Below the pieces are notes generated by a model. That model saw only the letters and a program-made list of their open reading frames with translations, searched no databases and was not told the origin of the DNA. A program made the position numbers and the translations under genes. Positions 1 to 5,079 of a stretch of 6,512 bases of DNA are shown here, one piece after another. This stretch comes from Pseudanabaena sp. CAN_BIN31. Its GTDB lineage: Bacteria > Cyanobacteriota > Cyanobacteriia > Pseudanabaenales > Pseudanabaenaceae. The stretch's first letter is position 1. Each line of letters starts with the position of its first letter. The DNA lies in NCBI GenBank assembly GCA_026785865.1, contig JAJAZG010000281.1, positions 1 to 6,512 of the forward strand, written 5' to 3'.

Positions 1-543
1 ATCAAAATGGTCTGGCTGGGGATGCGTCAGTGTAATCACGCCGATCGCATCAACGCCATAGATTAAAGGAACTGCCAGAGCTGAGCGAGCTGCATATGGT
101 TGATCTGGTAACTGCACCCAGCGATCGTCGATGACAGCATCGTAAATGATCCCAATCTGGCGATGGCGCAATGACCAACCTGCTAAACCATCGTCTAACA
201 CTTTAGAAATCAAAGTATCTTTGAGATCGCGGGTTACGGGGCCACGAGCGAGAATGCTCTCCACGATCAACCCTTCTTCATCGATCAAAAAAATACTCCC
301 CTCACCCGCTTCAGTATATTTGGTGAGAGTCTCTAACGTATGTTTGAGAGTAGTTTTGAGAATCAGGCTGCCACTTACAGACTGGACATAGGAAATTGAG
401 CTTTTCAGTAAATTTGTTTGCAACTGGATCACTGACTGAGCCACAGTTAGCAAAGTGTGATCTTCTAGATTAGATTGAAAAGGACTTACGTTTAGGCGAT
501 CGCGGATCGGCTGCTCTTGTTCATTTATTATTTTTAGGTTCAT
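1..543 (-). CDS. GAF-domain signalling protein, N-terminal part (runs off the left edge)
   Basis: The frame opens at an ATG read from 543 down to 541 and stays open for all 181 codons to the window edge, so the C-terminus is missing. Residues 1-45 are a polar leader. From about residue 60 the sequence reads like a GAF domain: a helix (LKHTLETLTKYTEAG), a strand with GSIFLIDEEG, then LARGPVTRDLKD, GLAGWSLRHRQIGII, a DDRW motif, and ARSALAVPLIYGVDAIGVITL. This GAF subtype is common in cyanobacterial multidomain sensors, where it precedes a histidine kinase, cyclase, phosphatase or GGDEF output. No output domain is visible here, so the activity is unknown. I see no Cys or other residue that would argue for bilin attachment in the visible part. 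It is divergently oriented to the coiled-coil gene at 809. A HIP1 site lies at 496-503, inside the leader. GAF assignment is confident; full function is not. Confidence 0.85.
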   Translation of the reverse strand, partial: MNLKIINEQEQPIRDRLNVSPFQSNLEDHTLLTVAQSVIQLQTNLLKSSISYVQSVSGSLILKTTLKHTLETLTKYTEAGEGSIFLIDEEGLIVESILARGPVTRDLKDTLISKVLDDGLAGWSLRHRQIGIIYDAVIDDRWVQLPDQPYAARSALAVPLIYGVDAIGVITLTHPQPDHFD

Positions 544-621
544 GGGCGATTCCGATTTACTGCTACCAAAAAGTGTAAACCGATTTTTGGATTTTCAGTG
601 TCTTACTTCACCATTGAAGAA

Positions 622-649
622 TTAGCGGTGCGGCGCGGAGCGCCGCTAA
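622..649. repeat. GC-rich hairpin in the divergent spacer
   Basis: TTAGCGGTGC (622-631) pairs with the mirrored GCGCCGCTAA (640-649) over 10 bp with one G-T wobble. A second register is also possible: GCGGCGC (630-636) with GCGCCGC (640-646), loop GGA. It looks like one of the small dispersed palindromes common in cyanobacterial spacers. It could also end a transcript, but no T-run follows on either strand. Confidence 0.6.
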
Positions 650-730
650 GTCTTGGGTTTTAATGTCTATTTTTGTATTGAGAAGGGCGTAATTGTGGCA
701 AACCCATGAATCGGGCGAGAGAATTGAAAA

Positions 731-750
731 AATAAATTGCAATAAATTGC
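731..750. repeat. Perfect 10-bp tandem duplication upstream of the coiled-coil gene
   Basis: AATAAATTGC occurs twice head to tail (731-740 and 741-750), about 60 bp before the start at 809. It could be an operator-like direct repeat with one-helical-turn spacing or a simple replication slip. A TATATT at 772-777 is a possible -10 box, but I find no -35 box at a normal distance from it, so I do not call a promoter. Confidence 0.5.
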
Positions 751-808
751 TAATTGGACGCTTATGTGATATATATTCTAGCCTAAATTCCTTAATAAAA
801 TTTCTCCT

Positions 809-1357
809 ATGAATGCCACAGCCCTCGCAAATGTTTCGGAAAATATCACAGCCACTCTTCAGCAAGAAATCAATTTACTTAAGGTCGATTTAGAGCAGAA
901 AGATTTGCTAGTGCAGCAGCTTTCTGAAGAGCTTTTTCGTTTGGTGAAGGGCAACACTGCCTTTTTACCTAATGCTGAGGTGCATGAACAGCATTCAGAA
1001 GAGATGCGCTGTTTAGCCGAAAAACTTGTCCTCGTTGAAAATCAATTAATTGCGTCTCAAGCCCAAATCCAAGATCGCGATCGCGAAGCTGTGGAGTTAC
1101 GCAACACTATCCAAGAAATGAGCGATCGCAATCGGATGCTTGAGCAAGTTGTGCAGGAATTGCCAAATATTTATCGCGCCAAGTTTGCGGAACGGATCGT
1201 GCCGATCAAGCAAAAAATCGAAGCTTTACAAAAAGAAAACCGTCAACTGCACATCGAGTTGCAAAGCCTCAGTTTCCGCCTGTCGGGGCGCACTCGCCGC
1301 CCATCCGCACAGCAGCAACGTCTAGAATTACCAAGGGTAATGCCAGCTTTGGGTTAA
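809..1357 (+). CDS. Conserved coiled-coil protein of unknown function
   Basis: This 182-residue protein is almost entirely predicted helix. A coiled coil covers roughly residues 15-45 (QEINLLKVDLEQKDLLVQQL), a short linker with NTAFLPNAEV follows, and a second long coil covers residues 65-160. The motif LPNIYRAKFAERIVPIKQK, followed by ENRQLHIELQSLSFRLSGR near the end, is the part most likely to be conserved; I have an unverified impression of similar cyanobacterial hypothetical proteins. The tail is basic (GRTRRPSAQQQRL). There is no signal peptide or membrane segment, so it is probably cytoplasmic and self-associating. No Shine-Dalgarno sequence precedes the ATG (TTTCTCCT lies just before it), but the coil begins soon after and no better start is available. 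HIP1 sites occur at 1077-1084 and 1122-1129. No function can be assigned. Confidence 0.8.
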   Translation: MNATALANVSENITATLQQEINLLKVDLEQKDLLVQQLSEELFRLVKGNTAFLPNAEVHEQHSEEMRCLAEKLVLVENQLIASQAQIQDRDREAVELRNTIQEMSDRNRMLEQVVQELPNIYRAKFAERIVPIKQKIEALQKENRQLHIELQSLSFRLSGRTRRPSAQQQRLELPRVMPALG

Positions 1358-1380
1358 TAACCTCGACTTTTTCTGTAGAA

Positions 1381-1414
1381 TTAAGCTTATAGGTTGTAGC
1401 TTTAAGATTTTTTT
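1381..1414 (+). terminator. Weak candidate terminator of the coiled-coil gene
   Basis: AAGCT (1383-1387) can pair with AGCTT (1398-1402), and seven T residues follow at 1408-1414. The stem is short and imperfect, so the call rests mainly on the T-run and on its position just after the stop codon. Confidence 0.35.
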
Positions 1415-1439
1415 AACAAACGGAGCGAAATTCCCCTTG

Positions 1440-1463
1440 CTCACCGACTCGCGAAGCGGGGAG
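1440..1463. repeat. Small dispersed hairpin repeat
   Basis: CTCACCG (1440-1446) faces CGGGGAG (1457-1463), giving a 7-bp stem with one A-G mismatch around a loop that contains the palindrome TCGCGA. The wording (CTCACCGACTCGCGAAGC) looks like a short interspersed palindrome of cyanobacterial spacers. Its role is unknown. Confidence 0.5.
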
Positions 1464-1510
1464 GGTATAAAAGCGACCAGAAAGTAAATTGAGCGATAAC
1501 GAATCAATGA

Positions 1511-1830
1511 TAAAATAAGCTTGGCTGTTGCCCCCAGACCGACTATTAGGCTACCGAAGTGGTGCATAAAAGTACTTGGCGGAGATCTGGTTAAAGAGCA
1601 AGACCACTGGTTGTTATCACATAAATCCAAGTTTTGCTGTACGAGTAGTATTCAAATCCCTCTTGCGGAAGGTGAGAGGCTGGCTGGTGACGCGATGTAA
1701 GTCCAACTGCTTAGACAGCTAAGATGAAGGCAAACGCGATTGAAACGGCAAACTCCGAAGACGAATAAGACCGTCATTGCTTAGTCAAGTTGGAAGCCCC
1801 AACTTGACTAAGCAAGTTGGGGTACTTCAC
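1511..1830 (+). ncRNA. Candidate stand-alone omega-RNA / HEARO-like element with IS200/IS605-type right end
   Basis: This block lacks a convincing protein gene but is rich in local stems. CCAGA (1534-1538) pairs with TCTGG (1586-1590). CCG and AAGT (1554-1560) pair with ACTT and CGG (1574-1582) around a 2-nt bulge. An 8-bp stem joins CCTCTTGC (1659-1666) to GGTGAGAGG (1672-1679). CTTAG (1710-1714) pairs with CTAAG (1719-1723). It ends in a strong hairpin and GGGGTACTTCAC, the usual style of an IS200/IS605 right end. ATGA sits at 1507-1510; as I recall, HEARO elements insert right after ATGA or GTGA, and the ~320-nt length fits. From memory, the stretch with GGTGACGCGATGTAAGTCC and two GCAAAC motifs resembles the IscB-associated HEARO RNA. 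No iscB or tnpB is adjacent. A decayed TnpB-type element is the main alternative. Boundaries are approximate. Confidence 0.5.
1779..1822 (+). repeat. Two mutually exclusive hairpins at the element's right end
   Basis: GCTTAGTCAAGTTGG (1779-1793) is perfectly complementary to 1799-1813, a 15-bp stem with a 5-nt loop. The same right arm can instead form CCCCAACTTG (1797-1806) with CAAGTTGGGG (1813-1822), a 10-bp stem with a 6-nt loop. The second form, followed by TACTTCAC, is the layout of the subterminal hairpin recognised by the Y1 transposase of IS200/IS605 elements. It ends only 33 bp before the next start codon, so either form might also affect transcription into that gene. Confidence 0.75.
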
Positions 1831-1855
1831 GAATAAATTTGAGGATTAAAACAGT

Positions 1856-2416
1856 ATGACTACTAGCCCCGAAGTAAAAGCAGACATTCCGAAGGTCGAG
1901 AATACAGACAAAAATCGCCCTACTAAATCTAAGCCCGAAACAACTACCAAAACAGATACAGTAGACATTGCAGCTTTGGCTGTGAAAGAAGAAGCTAAGC
2001 CTGACGCTGCATCTATCGCCCAAAAAGGTTCATTAATCGTGACTGAAACTCTTAAGCATTATGGCGATCGCCCCATCACTGATGGCGGCTTCCGTGCCGT
2101 GGAATATTTCAACAGTTCGGGCGAACGTCCCATTGAAGCTAGCAAATTAGCAATTACCAGCACTTACACCACCATGGGCGGCGAACGTCCGATTGTGAGC
2201 AGTGGTGTGCATGTGACCAGCACATTTTTCTCTTCAGGCGAACGTCCTATAGTTGAAGATGGCTTTGTGATTGTCGATAAATTTTGTATGGCAGGCGAAC
2301 GTCCTATTGGTTCGTCAGGCTTAGTGATTGACGAAACTTACTCCCAAATGGGTCAGACCAGACCTGTTGCATCTAATGCGCTCGACAATGTAGGACTGAT
2401 GGGTTACATCGACTAA
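1856..2416 (+). CDS. GERPI-repeat protein, function unknown
   Basis: The 186-residue product has two parts. Residues 1-57 are a charged, Lys/Glu/Thr/Pro-rich and probably disordered leader. Residues 58-186 are six short repeats anchored on an Arg-Pro pair at 72, 91, 111, 130, 149 and 169, so the period is 19-20 residues. The unit is a beta-prone strand (for example VHVTSTFFSS) followed by GERPI and a short polar turn. The last unit varies to TRPV and the protein ends LMGYID. I recall unnamed cyanobacterial hypothetical proteins of this style but know of no function. There is no signal peptide or membrane segment. GAGGA at 1841-1845 is a plausible ribosome site about 10 bases before the ATG. 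The candidate omega-RNA element ends about 25 bp upstream and may have separated the gene from its old promoter. A stacked beta structure is my inference. Confidence 0.85.
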   Translation: MTTSPEVKADIPKVENTDKNRPTKSKPETTTKTDTVDIAALAVKEEAKPDAASIAQKGSLIVTETLKHYGDRPITDGGFRAVEYFNSSGERPIEASKLAITSTYTTMGGERPIVSSGVHVTSTFFSSGERPIVEDGFVIVDKFCMAGERPIGSSGLVIDETYSQMGQTRPVASNALDNVGLMGYID

Positions 2417-2461
2417 TTTGTTGAATATTTAAAAAATAGCAATTTCCAAACAAACAAACCA

Positions 2462-2512
2462 CAGTAAAATTTTTAAAAGGGTTGCTTCGCAACCCTTTTA
2501 AAAATTTTACTG
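2462..2512. terminator. Perfect 24-bp palindrome, probable bidirectional terminator
   Basis: The arms 2462-2485 and 2489-2512 are perfectly complementary over 24 bp with a TTC loop closed by C-G. The tip is GC-rich (GGGTTGC/GCAACCC) and is flanked by TTTTAAAA and AAAATTTT tracts, so a T-run follows the GC stem on either strand. It lies 46 bp after the GERPI gene. The symmetry also fits a small mobile palindrome that serves as a terminator. Confidence 0.75.
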
Positions 2513-2523
2513 GTTCTAGTTTG

Positions 2524-2536
2524 AGCGCAAAGCGCT
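2524..2536. repeat. Short palindrome AGCGC-AAA-GCGCT
   Basis: A 5-bp perfect stem with an AAA loop, lying between the large palindrome and gun4. It resembles the palindrome TAAGCGC-TAT-GCGCTTA found right at the end of gun4. Both look like members of the small palindrome set scattered in this genome. Confidence 0.45.
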
Positions 2537-2587
2537 GTAGGTTAGATAAGGGTGTAAATTCTAGGTTGTGCGATTTTTGAAGATCTG

Positions 2588-3277
2588 ATGGATACAAAAC
2601 TGACCGCGTTAAAAGACAAGTTATTTTCAGGTAAAGAGGCGAATCAATTACCTGCGATCGCCGAATTAGCCAATCTTGGAGAGGAAGGCTTACAAATATT
2701 TGATGAATTTATCCAAGCTCGCAAAGCGGCTAATACTGAAGTGACATGGATCGATGGCAAAATCCATCAAACTTTATTGCAAAGCGATTTACCGAAAGCG
2801 ATCGCGATCGCCCAAATTCATTATCCTCATGGGGTGGTTACGTTGAAGTCTGAAAAGGCGATCGACTATCAACCAATTCAAATTTTGCTAGCGAAGCAAG
2901 ATTTTGAAGAGGCGGATCGGATTACTAGCAAAAAACTATGTGAGGCGGCGAGTGCTGACGCTTTAGCTAGAGGTTGGCTATATTTCACTGAAGCAAAGTC
3001 AATTCCGATTAGCGATCTGCAAACGATTAATCAGCTTTGGCTAGTTTATTCTGAGGGTAAGTTTGGCTTTTCGGTACAGCGCAAAATCTGGCTTAGTCTG
3101 GGCAAAGGGTGGGAGAAGCTCTGGCTAAAAATTGGCTGGAAGAAAGACGGCTCGTTTACCCGTTATCCCAATGAATTTATTTGGAGTATCGATGCACCGA
3201 GGGGACATTTGCCACTGTCTAATCAATTGCGCGGTAATAAAACCATGCAAGCAATTTTCACGCATCCTGCTTGGTAA
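2588..3277 (+). CDS. gun4: GUN4-family regulator of magnesium chelatase
   Basis: GUN4 binds protoporphyrin IX and Mg-protoporphyrin IX and stimulates the ChlH subunit of Mg-chelatase, the first committed step of chlorophyll synthesis. It acts in the cytosol and at membranes. The 229-residue protein has the two-part layout of cyanobacterial Gun4 and about the same length as I recall for the Synechocystis protein (~230). An N-terminal helical bundle spans residues 1-88. The GUN4 core follows at about 91-227, starting DYQPIQILLAKQDFEEAD. Hallmarks are GFSVQRKIW (160-168), FTRYPNEFIWSIDAPRGHLP (190-209), LSNQLRG and the terminal HPAW. Shorter GUN4 domains occur fused to kinases or caspase-like proteins; here there is no fusion, which favours a true chelatase regulator. 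The ribosome site is weak. Terminator-like hairpins on both sides suggest a single-gene transcript. Two overlapping HIP1 sites occur at 2798-2811. Confidence 0.93.
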   Translation: MDTKLTALKDKLFSGKEANQLPAIAELANLGEEGLQIFDEFIQARKAANTEVTWIDGKIHQTLLQSDLPKAIAIAQIHYPHGVVTLKSEKAIDYQPIQILLAKQDFEEADRITSKKLCEAASADALARGWLYFTEAKSIPISDLQTINQLWLVYSEGKFGFSVQRKIWLSLGKGWEKLWLKIGWKKDGSFTRYPNEFIWSIDAPRGHLPLSNQLRGNKTMQAIFTHPAW

Positions 3278-3291
3278 GCGCTATGCGCTTA
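3275..3291. repeat. Palindrome containing the gun4 stop codon
   Basis: TAAGCGC (3275-3281) and GCGCTTA (3285-3291) form a perfect 7-bp stem with a TAT loop, and the first three bases are the gun4 stop codon. It abuts the terminator hairpin that follows. It resembles the AGCGC palindrome at 2524-2536. Confidence 0.55.
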
Positions 3292-3340
3292 TAATTCCCC
3301 AACATGTCGCGTTGCACCATTTTGGGGAATTATTATTTTC
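3291..3340 (+). terminator. Terminator hairpin after gun4
   Basis: ATAATTCCCCAA (3291-3302) pairs perfectly over 12 bp with TTGGGGAATTAT (3322-3333), followed by TATTTT. The 19-nt loop is long for an intrinsic terminator and the T-tract is modest, but the position just after the gun4 stop supports the call. Confidence 0.6.
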
Positions 3341-3361
3341 ATCAGCTTAGGGCGATGACAA

Positions 3362-4000
3362 ATGCAGAAAAAAATGACTTTAAAGCTCCCGATCGCCAAT
3401 ATTTTTAATAATGCATCGCGGGGAATAGCCGTCACCGCCATTAGTGGCTATCAAAAATTTATTTCACCACATAAGGGCTTTATTTGCGCCCATCGCGTCC
3501 TTTATGGCTGCGAATCTTGTTCGCAATATTTTAAGCGCGTGATTGCTGAAGATGGAATTTGTGAGGCGATCGCCAATGCTAAAGGTCGATTTCAAGAATG
3601 TCGAGAAGCCAATGAAATCGTCAAAAATCGTCGAGCTAAACGCAAAATAGGGCAAAAGTATTATGCAAATAGGATGATGGCGATCAAACCAGATAATCCT
3701 GAAAATCCAGATAATTCTAATCTGCCTGAAGAATCTGATATTCCAAATAGCATCAGGGGAGCGCAATGGGATCGTAAAAAGCGATCGCAAACTAATAATC
3801 GCGAAAGTAATAACAATAATAATAATTGCGACTATTTTGATGGTTACTTTGATTGCGCTGACTTACTCAATGCCATTCCTAGTGATTGCGGCAATGGTCG
3901 CCATTGTGACAATGCCGATTGTTTATCAGGAATAGATTGCAGTGGGCTAGACTGTGGAAGTTTGGATTGTAGTGGCGCTGATTGTGGTAGTTGTGGTTAA
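3362..4000 (+). CDS. YidD-domain protein with a long Cys/Asp-rich C-terminal extension
   Basis: Residues 20-85 match the YidD family (membrane protein insertion efficiency factor), which helps YidC/Sec place proteins in the membrane. SGYQKFISPHKGFICAHRVL and GCESCSQYFKRVIAEDG correspond to the family's YQ-FISP, Cys and CSQY motifs, and AIANAKGRFQEC to the final helix with its Cys. Ordinary YidD is about 70-85 residues; this protein has 212. The extra part is a basic and Asn/Pro-rich linker (85-155, with an Asn run) and a tail with ten Cys at 156, 165, 176, 182, 187, 193, 198, 203, 208 and 211, mostly as Asp-Cys pairs. The tail could bind metal or form disulfides; that is inference. AGGG at 3349-3352 supports the ATG at 3362, though a second Met four codons later is possible. 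It follows gun4 after a terminator, so it is probably transcribed alone. The domain call is firm; the role is not. Confidence 0.8.
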   Translation: MQKKMTLKLPIANIFNNASRGIAVTAISGYQKFISPHKGFICAHRVLYGCESCSQYFKRVIAEDGICEAIANAKGRFQECREANEIVKNRRAKRKIGQKYYANRMMAIKPDNPENPDNSNLPEESDIPNSIRGAQWDRKKRSQTNNRESNNNNNNCDYFDGYFDCADLLNAIPSDCGNGRHCDNADCLSGIDCSGLDCGSLDCSGADCGSCG

Positions 4001-4123
4001 AAAAATGGCTGAAGAGTCTTTAGAACAAATCTTTAGAAAATGGTAAGGTTAAAGACAAGCGATCGCCCAGTTAACATGAGCTTACAAACAATTGATCGCG
4101 ATCGCTTTACCCTTCAAGAACGT

Positions 4124-4147
4124 AAATATTAATACACAAATATTAAT
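4124..4147. repeat. Direct repeat just upstream of the pentapeptide gene
   Basis: AAATATTAAT occurs at 4124-4133 and 4138-4147, a 14-bp period, just before the ribosome site of the gene starting at 4161. It may be a regulator site or simply AT-rich leader. The wider spacer 4001-4160 holds two HIP1 sites (near 4060 and at 4098-4105), a TCTTTAGAA repeat (4017-4025, 4030-4038) and two tiny open frames, but no convincing gene. Confidence 0.4.
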
Positions 4148-4149
4148 TT

Positions 4150-4163
4150 AAGGATTAATTGTG
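4150..4163 (+). promoter_or_regulatory. Ribosome binding site that fixes a GTG start
   Basis: AAGGA at 4150-4154 lies 6 bases before GTG at 4161. This supports GTG as the start of the pentapeptide protein. No in-frame ATG is better placed, and the conserved N-terminal helix (FIKLLDRGVNSWNQW) begins right after it. Confidence 0.7.
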
Positions 4164-5036
4164 GCGATCAATGAATTCATAAAACTGCTTGATCGAGGCG
4201 TGAATAGCTGGAATCAATGGAAAGAAAATCATCCCGATATTCGCGGGGTCGATCTTAGTGAAATCCAGTTAGAAGGTATTGATCTGTCTGGAATTGACTT
4301 CAGCATGGTCAATCTGCGAGGTGCAAGATTTCGTGAAGTGAATCTGACATCTGCTAACTTGCGCGGTGCAGACATGAGCATGGCGAATCTGCGCGGCACA
4401 AATCTTAGTGGCGCAAATCTCAGTTCAGCGCACCTAAGTATGATCTGCCTGAGTGAAGCAAATCTTAGTGGCGCAAATCTTAGTGGCGCAAATCTTAGTG
4501 GTGCAGACTTGCGCGGCTCTAATCTCCGCCTTGCTAATCTTGATCGCGCTGACCTATCAACAGCTAAGCTGAACCTCTGTAACTTGAATGGGGCGAGTAT
4601 GATTGGCGCGATTTTAATTGGTTCAAATTTAAGCCGCGCCGAATTAAAAGAAGCCAATCTCGCAGGAACTGATTTTAGTCGAGCTAACTTGAGCGAGGCT
4701 GATCTATCTCACAGCAATCTCAATGTTTCAACTTTGGCAGGTACGGATTTGATTGGTGCAACTTTGGTAGATATTGATCTAAGTGAGTCAAATCTATCCC
4801 GCGCCAATTTGATCGGCGCAAATCTCTATCGTGCCAACCTTTGTGGATGCGACCTCATTGGCGCAGATCTACGCGGCGCAAATTGTAGCGAAGCTTATTT
4901 TATTGGCGCAGATTTAAGCCGTGCCGATCTCAGTCGGGCTGAGTTTACCAGTGCTAATCTCAGCAAAGCTAATCTGAGTGGGGCAAATACTGAAACCACC
5001 GAATTTCAAGACGCAATTTTGCCAGATGTTTGGTAA
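4161..5036 (+). CDS. Pentapeptide-repeat protein, 52 units in one unbroken register
   Basis: After a 30-residue N-terminal helical cap (FIKLLDRGVNSWNQWKENHP), residues 31-290 read as 52 consecutive pentapeptides of the A(D/N)LXX type, starting DLSEI and ending ILPDV, with a final Trp. The register never slips. The central position is nearly always Leu, with a few Phe or Met and isolated Cys or Thr (NCSEA, NTETT). Pentapeptide repeats fold into a right-handed four-sided beta helix at four repeats per coil, so about 13 coils are expected. No signal peptide or membrane segment is visible, so it is probably cytoplasmic. Some family members mimic DNA and protect gyrase (Qnr/MfpA); most cyanobacterial members have no known job, and the neutral, Ser/Asn-rich surface here gives no strong hint. 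A GTG start with a good ribosome site is used. It is convergent with the TPR gene, 43 bp away. Confidence 0.92.
   Translation: MAINEFIKLLDRGVNSWNQWKENHPDIRGVDLSEIQLEGIDLSGIDFSMVNLRGARFREVNLTSANLRGADMSMANLRGTNLSGANLSSAHLSMICLSEANLSGANLSGANLSGADLRGSNLRLANLDRADLSTAKLNLCNLNGASMIGAILIGSNLSRAELKEANLAGTDFSRANLSEADLSHSNLNVSTLAGTDLIGATLVDIDLSESNLSRANLIGANLYRANLCGCDLIGADLRGANCSEAYFIGADLSRADLSRAEFTSANLSKANLSGANTETTEFQDAILPDVW
4460..4504 (+). repeat. Three near-identical 15-bp tandem units inside the pentapeptide gene
   Basis: AAATCTTAGTGGCGC occurs at 4460-4474 and 4475-4489, then at 4490-4504 with one change (GGTGC). A further exact copy lies at 4400-4414. They encode NLSGA repeats. DNA identity where the protein elsewhere varies its codons suggests recent slippage or gene-internal duplication. 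Confidence 0.8.
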
Positions 5037-5079
5037 CGTCAGGCAAACATAAACCAAATCTAAATTAGAACCAGAAATA

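Noticed and set aside
146..391. 81-codon plus-strand open frame
   Set aside because: It is antisense to the clear GAF-domain coding sequence.
608..865. 85-codon minus-strand open frame
   Set aside because: It overlaps the start of the coiled-coil gene antisense and runs through the hairpin repeat; no recognisable motif.
1328..1630. 100-codon minus-strand open frame
   Set aside because: It runs through the end of the coiled-coil gene, the hairpin repeat and the start of the RNA-like block; the translation resembles no family I know.
1500..1700. Plus-strand frame open for 66 codons across the structured block
   Set aside because: It has no ATG or ribosome site, its composition is not convincing, and its bases fall within the stems of the candidate RNA.
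1511..1830. Group II intron, RNase P RNA or tmRNA as explanations of the structured block
   Set aside because: I see no domain V-like hairpin, no RNase P core wording and no tRNA-like ends.
4005..4132. Two mini frames, MAEESLEQIFRKW (4005-4046) and an 18-residue one (4076-4132)
   Set aside because: Both are very short, have no clear ribosome site and contain HIP1 or simple direct repeats; chance is the better explanation.
4229..4657. 142-codon minus-strand open frame
   Set aside because: It is the antisense shadow of the pentapeptide repeats; its Arg/Leu/Pro-rich repetitive translation comes from the 15-bp period.
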